A stretch of 64,000 bases of DNA from positions 124,001 to 188,000 of the forward strand of contig NW_017891935.1 in assembly GCF_001540865.1 (NCBI RefSeq), read 5' to 3'. The translations under genes and the position numbers were made by a program. Below the pieces are notes generated by a model, which saw only the letters and a list, made by a program, of their open reading frames with translations, searched no databases and was not told the DNA's origin. Each line of letters starts with the position of its first letter. Position 1 is the first letter of the stretch. Below, one piece after another: positions 1 to 10,759 of the stretch. The DNA is from Ananas comosus (Eukaryota > Streptophyta > Magnoliopsida > Poales > Bromeliaceae).

Positions 1-1060
1 AGTATTCTCAAACCCGGGTTCACAGCACGACGGACAATGTAAGCTCCAACAATTACATTGTTCATGGATTTAAGCACATAATCCAGCAAACACGTATCGC
101 CAATGTGCAGGCGAGCTGCATCTCTAGCTTCCTGCCTAGTCATCCCACTGTGGCTAAACTTTTTTCTTTCTTTTTTTTTCAATGCATTAACAATCACATT
201 TGCCTTTGCCGCATATTCCAGTCTTATCACAGACCATCGGCTATCAAAATTGGCGGCTACAGTAGCAAATCTTTTGTACTTTACAGGTCTTTCCTTCACT
301 ATTGGCTTGTTTTGAAGGGCTGTTCTCTTCAATGACTTCGAAGAAGACGACGATACAGTGGCAGCAGTGGCTGACTTCCTCTGCGGTGGGGCTTGAGACT
401 TGAGAGTCAGACTGAATCTGAGAAGATCTCTTATTGTGATCAACTGAGTTTCACTCAAATCTCTGTAAGAATTCATTATCTGCTTGACATCTCTGTATTG
501 CTTCGTATGAGCAAAATCTTTGATGATCTTATCGAGTTAGAGTTCGCTGAGAATATCGATTGCTCTTTCAGAATTTTGCTTAGTCACTCCAAAGCTTCCA
601 TAGCAGAATCTGTACCCCCATCTACCAAACCAGGGGTACCCATACGTAACTCCATGGAGCAAACGGGGATCCATCGACCGCTTATAGGATACATCCTCCA
701 CTCTAATTGTACTCTTAAAAGAACAAAAACCCAAGAAAGTCAGATCATTGATGATTGGTAAACCTTTTTGGTTGCCTATAAATTCTGAACTTTTTGTTAC
801 CGTGCATGAAGATTCGTGCAGATACGATCCCAAAGATCCATTATTTCTCTACCACATGGATACTTAGACCGGCCTTCAATTCCATTGATACAGAGCAGAT
901 GACCAACCCCATTAGAGTTCATCAACCCATGCAAGAGATGTGTTTGCAGATCAAAAGCCCCATCACTCAGGGGCTTATTCCACTTGCATTGATAAGGACC
1001 TCCTACCTCGCCATGACAAGGAGAAAGGAAAGAGTGTGAACATGGCCTCATTCTATGACG
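1..1060 (-). pseudogene. Nuclear-type PHD-finger protein gene fragment (MS1/MMD1-like family)
   Basis: Read on the minus strand, the region encodes a long stretch resembling the central and C-terminal parts of plant MS1/MMD1-type PHD-finger proteins. Visible pieces in order are HLLCINGIEG and REIMDLWDRICTNL (about 880-800), HGVTYGYPWFGRWGYRFC (about 660-600), then ARLHIGDTCLLDYVLKSMNN (about 115-50). An apparent spliceosomal intron of 89 bp (712-800, GT...AG with a pyrimidine-rich 3' end) separates the first two. Removing it restores phase, so the copy looks DNA-derived. Downstream of the intron the frame stays open to the window edge apart from one TAA at 537-539, suggesting recent transfer. 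The gene continues beyond position 1. Nuclear members of the family are transcription regulators acting in anther and meiocyte development; no such role is expected here. The zinc-binding PHD motif itself is not in the window. Confidence 0.8.
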
Positions 1061-1162
1061 AGTTGGAGTTCTTTCTTCCTCTGCTCTTCCTAACTTATTT
1101 GAAATAAGTCGATAAAAGAGAATCAGTAATACGACGGCGAGCAGAAATAAAGAGGCTTTCAT
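797..1162 (-). CDS. Chimeric ORF: hydrophobic N-terminus joined to PHD-protein fragment
   Basis: This is an ATG-started frame of 121 codons. It opens with a hydrophobic segment (residues about 3-20, SLFLLAVVLLILFYRLI within it), then a charged linker, and from about residue 38 runs into the PHD-protein-like sequence (QCKWNKPL, HLLCINGIEG). It ends a few bases inside the apparent spliceosomal intron of that fragment. It lies about 270 bp downstream of the atp4 stop on the same strand, so it could be on the nad4L-atp4 transcript. A short protein with one membrane span and a foreign tail next to an ATP synthase gene resembles the architecture of known cytoplasmic male sterility ORFs. That is an inference from layout only; the frame may be untranslated. 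Confidence 0.4.
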   Translation of the reverse strand: MKASLFLLAVVLLILFYRLISNKLGRAEEERTPTRHRMRPCSHSFLSPCHGEVGGPYQCKWNKPLSDGAFDLQTHLLHGLMNSNGVGHLLCINGIEGRSKYPCGREIMDLWDRICTNLHAR

Positions 1163-1433
1163 GATATTCTCCTTAAAAACATCAAACCAGTTTTTCCTTT
1201 CATTTTCGACGAATCGGCGCACGCAAAAAGATACATAAGACACGAGGCTCAAACTCGATCTTGTGGTAGACTGCCCTCCGTTGGAGCGCTTGGGCAACTA
1301 ACTCGTGGGGCATGACATCCCCAAATTCCTCAAGTACTTGAGGAATTTCCTGAGAAATCAGTCTGATGTGTATTGGATCCGCTCTTCTGTTAGCATGAAC
1401 ACATGAATGTGATTATATTCCTCTTCCTTATTC

Positions 1434-2009
1434 TTATAAAATAGAACCCCCCACCCTCACCTTTCTTAAGACTACCAAGCCCTCTCGAATTAGTTCTACG
1501 ATAGAAGCTTTGAACGAGGGTACAAATCTTTCACTCACTGAGAAGTGAAAACCTGTGACTATATCGTCCTGAAGGCGGATGCGACGGGAAGAAGTGGCAT
1601 TGTGAAGTGTTGCTGACTTGACATTTAGGTTTCGGCATAACAAAGCTTTCACTGTCTTTTCGCACTTAGGCGCACAGCGTGCCGTTGGTAATGATTCTAC
1701 TACGGTGCCGCAAATTCGCAAGCTGATCCTAAGTAATCGTTGTTGTTCATTGGATTCCGGAGGAATGACTTCGTTAGGATTGGAGAATTGCTGCGATTCT
1801 TCCTGAATAGACTCGATTCTCCCGTCGAGAATTTCTTTGAAAGTCTTACCTAAACTCTTCCGACTGAATATGAGAAAGCCTATAAAACAACGAGCTACTA
1901 TCATTTCTTCATTATAGATTGAGATCTTCTTCGGACTTGATGCACAAATAGATGGAATAGCAGCAAATAGCATATTTCTATCCTGCATATCCGTTGAACT
2001 CAATCTCAT
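1434..2009 (-). CDS. atp4: ATP synthase F0 subunit b (ATP4, formerly ORF25)
   Basis: The 191-residue product is the mitochondrial b-type peripheral stalk subunit of F1F0-ATP synthase, anchored in the inner membrane and holding F1 against rotation. Recognisable pieces are the start MRLSSTDMQDRNMLFAAIP, ISIYNEEMIV, IFSRKSLGKTF near residues 48-58, the ESNEQQRLLRISLRICGTVV stretch, and NVKSATLHNATSSRRIRLQD. Length fits the family (about 190 residues). The ATG at 2007-2009 is the usual start, followed by the conserved N-terminus. Family knowledge suggests C-to-U editing sites, for instance Arg in EEMIVARCF. It lies 144 bp downstream of nad4L on the same strand, a pairing common in angiosperm mitochondria and often co-transcribed. 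No frameshift or internal stop is present. Confidence 0.96.
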   Translation of the reverse strand: MRLSSTDMQDRNMLFAAIPSICASSPKKISIYNEEMIVARCFIGFLIFSRKSLGKTFKEILDGRIESIQEESQQFSNPNEVIPPESNEQQRLLRISLRICGTVVESLPTARCAPKCEKTVKALLCRNLNVKSATLHNATSSRRIRLQDDIVTGFHFSVSERFVPSFKASIVELIREGLVVLRKVRVGGSIL

Positions 2010-2153
2010 TGGGAAAGCCGTATCTATCTTTCCGCAACGGAACGGGAAGTTGTGTAGGACACCCGGCGGCCAAGTCCAAAAATAAAAAGAAAAGAAAGAA
2101 GAGAACGAAAAGAGAACAGAACTTAGTATTTTGTAACTCTCCAGTAGTGTTGT

Positions 2154-2456
2154 TTAACCTTGAATGCAATTTATAGATTCGACAGCAATAGTCCCTCGGA
2201 CTCGAAAAGTAATAACGAAAATGGCTGATCCAATAGCAGATTCCGCAGCTGCCACTGTTGGAACTAATGAAGCAAATGATTGACCCATCATATCATCCAA
2301 AGAAACGGAAAATACCAAAAAGTTCGAATTGACAGCTAATAACATTGATTCAATTGGCATTGACATAATAGGAATATTTCGTCTATTAAGGAGGATTCCC
2401 CGAATACCTAAAATAGAGATAATCATTGAAAATGTGAAATATTTAATTGGATCCGT
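2154..2456 (-). CDS. nad4L: NADH dehydrogenase subunit 4L (complex I)
   Basis: The 100-residue product is the small hydrophobic proton-pumping-arm subunit of complex I, with three predicted membrane segments. Visible motifs are [39 protein letters not shown] and the C-terminus [15 protein letters not shown]. The first in-frame ATG (2424-2426) would drop ten conserved residues; the family N-terminus begins at an ACG (2454-2456), which in plant mitochondria is edited to AUG, so I chose that start. Ser and Pro codons in otherwise Leu-rich spans ([10 protein letters not shown]) are likely editing targets. It is first in the nad4L-atp4 pair. Confidence 0.95.
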   Translation of the reverse strand, partial: TDPIKYFTFSMIISILGIRGILLNRRNIPIMSMPIESMLLAVNSNFLVFSVSLDDMMGQSFASLVPTVAAAESAIGSAIFVITFRVRGTIAVESINCIQG

Positions 2457-4230
2457 TTCGGAAACGTGGAATGTCAGAGAAATTCAAATGTTGTGAGGCA
2501 ACTAAAGAAGTCCTGCGTCATAGAGTCCAGGGGGAGCCTATTCTTTTTTTTTTTTTTTTCTCTAGTTACCTGTTCTCCTTCTCAAACAAGGCCTTTGATT
2601 TCCTCTTTCTATTCGGCCCGTAATATTTCGCCTATGCTAGCCGGGTCGGTACTAGCCGGCAAGAGAGGTCGGAGTAACCTTCATCAAGGCTTGCAGCAAC
2701 TTGAGATTCCAGAAAATCGGCTGAAAAAGCAAGAGCCCTAGGCCTAAGAACTCCCCTTGGTTGGAGAAGAACCTAAGTCAGAAATTCAATTCCAGAATAC
2801 AAGACGCCTGTGTTAAGCATATCCGCACTCTCCTTTGTTCTACAATAGAAGTAGCAAGTTGCTTCAACCCCGGTTGCCGGCCTAAGAAGGGCGAGATCTA
2901 CTCTGTTATCTAGCTACCTGCATTGTTCGAATGAAGACTTTCTTTTTCTACGGTTTGAGTTTGAGTGGAAATTGCAGTTGGTTTTACCTTCACTAGAAAA
3001 AAAAAAAAAAAAAAGATCTTTCCTTGGGAGTTGCTTGCCAACCAATTAGAGTTCCACTCAAAATGGAAGTTTCGAGTCATGCATTTCTAGGGAAAAGTGA
3101 GATAGAGAAGTCCTTACTCTTTGTCTCGTAAGAGCCAGTCAAAAAACCAAATGAATTGTCAAGCCAGTCCAGCAGTCTCTGGCTCTGCAGTCTTCTAGTC
3201 GTCCTTGTCCCTGATGGGCCTTCTTCATAACTGATCTCTGGTGAGCCAGTAAAAAAGCAAAGTACCTTTCTTTACATTGAGGGGAAGCCTGGCAGGGCCT
3301 ATCGATCTTTCCCGGAGAGGGCAGCGGGATAGACAGAAAGCGCTAGTTCTATAAGCTGTAAGCCTCCTTTGAAAGCTTTTTATGTTTTCCCGGCCTTCAG
3401 CCAGTTCTAAATGAATTGAATACTTGTTTGAAGACGTCTGGCCAAGATGACTTGATGAATCTTCATTTCGTCTATTGTAGAGTTTTTTTTTCACCGGTCT
3501 TGGCTTTCGTTAACTAGTCTTTCTTTCCCTGAAAGGCTTGATGAAAGGCTTTACACGTTGTTCTATATCTATCAGAGAACGACGGCACTGATCTTTCTCT
3601 GAGGGCTTGGGCAAAAGCTTTCAATAAGTAGGTTCCCATTAAGCCTCTATCGGAGCGGAGGGTAGGGGATAACTGATTGAAAATGAAATTCCTTTCTTTC
3701 GCTATCGTCGAAGTAATCTGGCAATTTGGATGCCGCGGAAGAGAACAATTGATAGATAGGCCTGTCTCTTCATCGGATAAGCTGAGTTAGACCGATTGGT
3801 ATCACACCAAATCAGACCTAATAGAGTATGATTAGGCAAATCATCACCACTACCCTCCCTGAAGAAGTACCCAATCCTGATTCCATGAATGGATGCTACT
3901 TTCTAATCTTCCCCCTTGCTCTGTGTTGAGCTGGGAAATCCATATATGACATTTCCATTCTTTCACTGCCAAAAGTCTAAGCTTCAAGGCTTCAAGACCT
4001 GACACTGACTCAATCTTTCTTTACCCCCAGGGGTGGAAGGCTTTGCTACCTATAAGAAAAAGAGGCTCCTGCTATCGATGATCAAACGGATGTTGCTCAA
4101 CCGGATGCTCTTCCCCTACCTAAAATCATCTTGTGTCGAATAGTGGAGTTTGCCATCGAATAGCCTGCTACCGCTTACTCGGGGGGTGAAACTGGTATAC
4201 TATAAAGGATACCTTCGATAGGATACCGCA
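2457..4230. other. Spacer without recognised genes
   Basis: The stretch contains homopolymer runs (poly-T at about 2544-2560, poly-A at about 2997-3014) and only short frames without family resemblance. I see no RNA gene or mobile element in it. Confidence 0.5.
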
Positions 4231-4234
4231 GTTT

Positions 4235-4252
4235 TATATATATATATATATA
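4235..4252. repeat. (TA)9 microsatellite
   Basis: An uninterrupted run of nine TA dinucleotides. It is likely length-variable between individuals and has no evident function. Confidence 0.9.
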
Positions 4253-7200
4253 TGACCTAAAAAGGGTCATTTGAGTTCCCGGCCTGGAAATGGACGTATT
4301 GAATGACACGATAGTATGTCGTTTTCGCTTCCTTTGATTGAAGTTTGTCAATCTCGACTGTCACCAGAAAGAAGTAAAATAAAAAACTTGTCTTGTTTTG
4401 GACAAAATCGACGTGAAATGAGAAAGTGGACCCAGACTGGATGAGTGAAAGATGATTCAAGTACCGAGTCCCTATGTTGCAGATCGTCTTCGATATGCTA
4501 AACCGAAAAATGAGAAAAGCTTGACCAGTTTAAGAGTAGGGATAGGGATCCAATCTCAGTCTAAGAGAATAGCCAACGGTCACTAGTCTTGACTTTGCTT
4601 TCAAGTCAGAATGTTCTCCTGCTGCAAGAGAATAACGGTGAACCTGCCACAAGATGAGGGCGAAGACCCACCGCTATCAGAGTCGACGAGGTCTAATCCC
4701 AGACCGGAGAGGGGGAGCATAATAGTCAGTTTATAGAAGAGAATCCAGGCGAGGAGCAAGCCTAGATCAGTTCCCTTGCTTTTCAGGCTTGAACCTGTTC
4801 TCTGTTCGTTCGATAGTAGTTGCTACCGAATTGGCACCGGATTTTCTTTCAATAGATTAGCTTAACAACAAAAACGGAAAAGCTTCCCTTAACGTAAGGG
4901 CTGAAAAGCTCGACCTACTTCTTTCTATCAGAGTCGGGAGAACTAGGAAAGTTGGCCTAGTAATAAGCTTAGAGTGGAAGAGTCGGAGTCGGACCTGCTC
5001 TTCTCTTATATGACATTTCGTTCACTGCCAAGAGCCGGAAAAAAGCTTCCTTTAAGAAGAATCAATATCAATCCTTGCCTCGAATGAAGATTAGCAGGAG
5101 ACAATTTCGAGTCTTTCAGAGCTTGAGCTTTGCCCAGCCCTCCAATCAGCGGGCAGCCCTTCAACAACATTGGCTTGGCTGTTGCCGAGGATACCACTCA
5201 ATCGGGTGATGCGGGAATTTCTGTAGAGCTTCATCATCGGTCTCCTGTGGGACCTAAGCCCGAAAGGACAACATCCTTCGATGAAACGAAAGAAGGTGGT
5301 AAGGAGACTGGGTTCGCTCCACCACTGACTTAGTCAAAGAATGACTTTCATTTGAGTAGATCCCTTTTCCTGGCACTTTTAGGTAGATCCTTAGACATCC
5401 GATTCTTCAGTGGGAAAAGACAATCAAGCGAAAATAGGATATTCAGCAGCGGGAAATGAATCAAGATACAGAGTAGCTGAGTCAACAGCAGAAGATGCGA
5501 AAGGTAGGAGATTCATTGATAGCAGATTCTCCAACAGCATCAGATTAGGCGCCATCCTAAGCTCCAGAGACAGATCTTTATGTATTGTATATATGGTCAC
5601 CAATGCTCTCGGGCCAATAGAATAGGAAGACCCTCCCGTCTTTCATACTATACTCCTTCTCTTATCAGGGTGAAATAGTAAAAAAAAGGATGTCTGATTC
5701 CTTTAGGATATGAGTTTCAACTTAACCAACCGCATCCAAGACGAATGAAAGTTCGAAATCAAGTGTGCGTCACATCCCTCCCTGTCTTGCGTGGCTCGCA
5801 TCCGGGTCATGCTTTATTCAATCCCATGGTTCGTTGGATGAAGGTAGCACTTTGTTTCGCTTTCTGTCTCGCACCGCGCTCTGTTCTTTCTAAAGGTGCT
5901 CATCATCCCGCTTCACACGACGCTGCACATCTCGAGCTCATTTGGACAAAGGAGATTGTGCGAGTCTTTGCCTTCTTCGTGGGGACGAAGATTCACTCGT
6001 TTAGGATCTTGTTATGCCTCGCCCCGTCCCTCTTTTTTAACTAGCTGATGGATTGCATTTTTCCCTTTTCTCTTTTTCTCTCTTCTTTTTCTTTCTGTTA
6101 TACGAATGCTTTCAGACATGAGCTTGTTTTCTATGGATCCACATCCACACGAACTGGTTAGAGTGGAAACCACTAAAGGAAGAGTATATCCACCTAAAGC
6201 ACTTCATTTTTTGACTACTCTTGCTCTTTGAAAGGTGAGATAGTCTTGGATGACAGTCTATGCTTCGCCCTCGCTCCCGGAGGAACATTTCACTTTTCCC
6301 CTCCTTTCCTAAAAGATTAGGGTCATGCACCTGCTATGCCGACACATGGTAATGCATTCTTGGACGGCGGAGGCGAAGACGATTTCCAACAACTTGGCTT
6401 TGCGACCTTTGAGAATGAGTCTTTTGCTCGTGGGGATTTCCAATAACGTGAATTGGATACGCGCCCTTTACTTGTCTACTTCAATGAAGAAAGCAAGGTT
6501 TGAATGTCATGTGGTTACGCACCTGCTCTTCTCTACTTGAAGGTTGACGAGAGACGGGTTGAAAAGAAATAGATAGGAATGAAAGGTTTCAATCATCGTT
6601 CCTGTGCCTTTGATCGTTTGACTTCTTTTCGGGATAGCCGTTTTCGAAGTGTATGTCGAAATCACCGTTTTGGGGACTTGATGTATATGAGGAGGTGCTG
6701 GAGTTAGCCCTTTCAAAGTAGCCCTTTCTTCCTTCATCGGGACTGCAAGGATTGCTTTTGCTTCCTTCGCCCGTGATGATTGGATTGGTGAAATGTGGTG
6801 AGAGGTAGTTCGTTGGATCAAGACGATGAATGGATCCCGTTCAACCGAGATCAATCAAATAGCGTAAGGTAGGATAGGCCCTTCATTCTCTTCTCCTACT
6901 ACTAAGGGAGGTTCAGACAATCTATCTTTTCCATATGTACTTCCAATCCTCGAGGATTGGAATCCAACACTTCCATTTTCTATTCTTGATTCTTGCCCCA
7001 TATCGTATGACGACGACAGGGACCCTTTATGACTTGAGAATAGGATCCTCGTACATCGAAGTTCTTTTGCGACAGGTTTGATTAGGCTTGTTAGACGGAG
7101 GTTCGTTCCGATGCCTGGATTCTGTTCGATTTCAATCTCAGGGGATTGAGTTCGTTTTTCTTGTTGCTTTGGATCTAAGACTTTTTTCTCCCCCTACAGT

Positions 7201-10200
7201 GTGGATCAAGTATGTGCTTCATTGGAAAAAAGGAAAAAGGAATCTCGTTCGCTGCTGGTTCCTTCCGTGAGTTTTTTATAATAGAGAGAAAGATGAGTGA
7301 AGAACTGGCTGTTTGCTCTCTTCGGTGGGACCTAGTCTCTGGCTCGTTTTGTGCTCGTGTTGGACTTTTTCGAATGATTGAACCCGCATAGAGAATCCAA
7401 TCGAAATGGTTCAGTACGCAATGTTCAGTACATGTATGGACAAGGCTTGAATTGCATGTGTTACACGTTACACATTTTTCATTTAAGGGCTTCACTCCTT
7501 GCCCTTATAAATTGAAGCATCTTCGTCCTTTGATTAGAATTGGCATAGATAGAGAAGAATGTATCAGATCATTGTTTGTCACGGTCGCTTTGCACCTCTC
7601 TGCACTCCTTCTTTGATAACCGAGGGTGAACCAAAGCGGCACCTGCTACGCTTTTCATTACTATTGAGCCTGACGATATACATAAGAATAGAAAGGAATG
7701 GATGCTTCTACCTAGATGTTCCTAACGTAGCGAATGACATAAATATAGATAAGATAAGATTAGATTCTAACCTCATTCTTTGATTCGAACTTAGCGCAAG
7801 ACCCTAAATACGGCCTTTTTATCCTCCCTGTCCGACTTGACACACCCCACGATTACCCCAATCAAGACCTCCATGCGTGGTGGTAAACCTACCACTTGTA
7901 AGCGCCTTTTCCGTGAATGACATTCCTTCTTTCGTCAGCGAACACCCGCGAATGCCTATCCTTCGTGACTATGTCTGCTTTCCAATTGAGTTCGTATGAG
8001 TGAAGGTATCGTTGTCCTGCTTCACTGAGTGAAGGGTGAGCTAGCAAAGAAAGTCAAGCTTAGTTCGAATGAATAGAGAGGAAAGCGATCTAGTTCAATT
8101 GGTAAGCTCAGTCTCTGGAGTCTATGTTGACTAGTAGTTCATACCTATTGGCAGTGCTTCTCTTTTCCCTGAGGTTTTAGTTCTCTTCTTCTGCCTTCCA
8201 CAGTCGTTTAGCCCTGCCAGTCCTAATTCCTTACATGCAGTCTTAAGGTAAGCAAGCCCAATTGCAATCCTAAGGTAAAACCCTGAAGTTGCAGTGCCAG
8301 TTTCTAGCAATACAGTATCAGTGAGCTTTCTCCTTCCCCGGGGATGGATTTTGAGTTTCTCTTGGGGGTGTTCTTCCAGCTTGTCCTCTTCCCTACCTAC
8401 GGTTTTCTTGCTGTCTCTGGGAGGACTCAGGAAAGATCATAGTACTCAAGGTAGGGCTAACGAGAAGATTCCCTGATAGAGCTAAGATAACTAGATTGAT
8501 TTACGCTTTCCTCTTTCTTTTTTATCATATCTCTATAGAATTGGAACGATTTCCTTGCCAGTGATCAAACCTGAGTCTTTGAAGGCAGTGATAAAGCTAC
8601 TCTTAATATCGAGCTAGCTGGAGGTCTATCAGTGGGCCTTTCTCCCTTGAAAGCACTATGAACGAGCTGGCAAGGCCAATCCATCAGTCAAGGCAGGCAA
8701 AGAATCAAGCCGGGGGAGAAATCTCATTAGCCATCGAGCTTTTCATATTGACTAAGACTGGAAAACGCTTTCCCAGCGGGGTAAAGTGCTAGGTAACAAG
8801 CTAGGGATAAAGCATGTGAGAGGGTAAGCAAGAAGGACTCTTCCCTTCTTTCAAGTACTGTAACATTCTTTCGCTTCTTTCCTGTTTTGTTCCATGTATA
8901 TGGGGTATTGAAAGCCATCCAATTGAAGTCCATCTTCTCGCCGAAGAAAGCCTAAAAAGCGCTCAAGGATAAGTAAGTGAAGACAGTTAGAGGAGGGCAG
9001 GGTCAATCATAAAAAGGCAAGAAAGCCTGTTTTGGAAAGACTGCAGTATCGAATAAGCCAGAAACAGCTTTCTTTTCTTCCATTTGGTCAATCACTTCGT
9101 GCCGATAGTCCCTGTGTCATAATCTTTCATAAGGCAAGCGGGAAGCACTTCCTTCCAATGAGAATGGGATAGTTGGCTCTAGGTCAAGCGTAGGAAGGAG
9201 TACCCCATAAGCAAAAGAAGGGAAGTTCTATCTCATAAGCGAAAGAGGGGCATCCACTTGTTCCACCTTCGAGCCAGTTGCTGTCCTTTTCCCTTTTGTC
9301 AGCCAGTGCTTTTTGAATATCACTATCCTTTTCAGCCAGGACTCTTTTCTGCTTGAGATCCAGAAGTTGGACTTTCTTCCTTTCGCCCTGCCAATCAGAA
9401 TCTAATGACTTCCAGGCCAGTAGGTTGTGAACTAGGTTATCCTAGCCCTGCCAGTTCTGTTTCCCTTGGTTTTCCCCCTGTAAACCTTCCCTTTTCGCTC
9501 GTCTCTTGCTCGGGGATTTCTTCTTTGCTTTAGTAACATCTTTGTACTTTATCTCCCTTACTTTTGCCTTTCCCGCACCGACCATGGGAGTTGCTTGGCT
9601 CCCGACTGTCTTGGCTTTGCGCCATACCCCGACTCTGAATCAGTTCTCATCCGATCGATAGTCCCTTCCCGCCTCCTTCTGTTATACCGTTTTTTCCCTC
9701 AAAAGAAAAAGCTGTCCACCAACGGCGGAATAAGCTCTAAAAACGGCCTGACTTTCCTTCCGAAAACTTCATTCCCCAACGGCTGCTAACCAAATGGGAA
9801 TGACGCTGCTTCCGGGTCACTTAATCACTTTCTATCCGAAAGCTTCACGCCAAGCAGTTGCTTTCCCTTACGCTCTGGCTTTTCTTTCTTTTGCTCCATT
9901 CCCAAGTGGCTTGCTAGCTTGGGCAAGAAAAGACTCTCTCTACCGTGATTCTTCGTTGCTTGGCTTACCGTCTCTAGACGCTTCCTCAGAATCAGCCGTA
10001 GATTCCCTGCCCGAAGGTTCTTTCTCCCGTATTGCATTGTGAATTGACATTGACCCCCACCTTGCTTCGTTCCTCTTGAAGGTGTTGGAACACAGTCAAA
10101 CGCGAAAATGAAAGATTTCCATTCAAGTTTACGAGTGACCCTAAAAACTTGGTAAAAGGCTCAAATGCCCGAATTTCATTCAAGCTTAGCAAGAAAAATG

Positions 10201-10435
10201 GGCTTGATGACGAAAATCACGGTAAAATGAACACTTTGTCAGTGACACCTTAACGAGGGCTAGGGTGGTGGGTCAACTACTCAGTAAGAAGAACCACAGC
10301 TTTGAGGACCAAAATACCGAGGTTGGATGCGCGTGAGAAGACCTACTCCTACTCATCTTTTTTCGATTCATTCTATTCCTTCAGACCCAGCAATCTCCGA
10401 TAAAGACCCGAAAAGCTCCGCATCCGCTAACATTC
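4253..10435. other. Long spacer, nothing recognised
   Basis: About 6 kb rich in short purine and pyrimidine tracts (repeated GAAAG, CTTTC and CCTTCC words). All open frames are under about 115 codons and none resembles a mitochondrial, plastid or transposon protein I know. No tRNA-type TTCRA box with a flanking stem was found. Confidence 0.45.
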
Positions 10436-10589
10436 TTTTTTTTTTTTTTTTCTCTATCCATATTTTATAACCTAAGTAATTAGGAATAGAGAATCTCTAT
10501 CAAATAAAGGTCTTATTGCTGGAATAATGGTTTCAATTGTTATTTGATTTGATACATTGTGGTCGATAACGTTGGTGAATTAACAGAAA

Positions 10590-10676
10590 CGGAAAGAGAG
10601 GGATTCGAACCCTCGGTAAACAAAAGCCTACATAGCAGTTCCAATGCTACGCCTTGAACCACTCGGCCATCTCTCC
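10590..10676 (-). tRNA. trnS-GGA: tRNA-Ser(GGA), plastid-derived
   Basis: The minus strand starts GGAGAGATGGCCGAGTGG, pairs its first seven bases with the 3' acceptor strand, has anticodon GGA (10640-10642 as complement), a class II variable arm, and the T-loop segment GGGTTCGAATCCC. Its 87 nt match the plastid trnS-GGA type rather than a native mitochondrial tRNA. Plastid-derived trnS-GGA is commonly functional in angiosperm mitochondria. The AT-rich flanks (about 10450-10760) look like plastid spacer carried along with it. No base change that would break the cloverleaf is apparent. Confidence 0.93.
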
Positions 10677-10759
10677 TACATAATCTTATTATTGGCCAGA
10701 AACTGAGTGAATAGCGAGTTATTCATATTACTGCAGTACAGGTACGACCGATCACTAGT

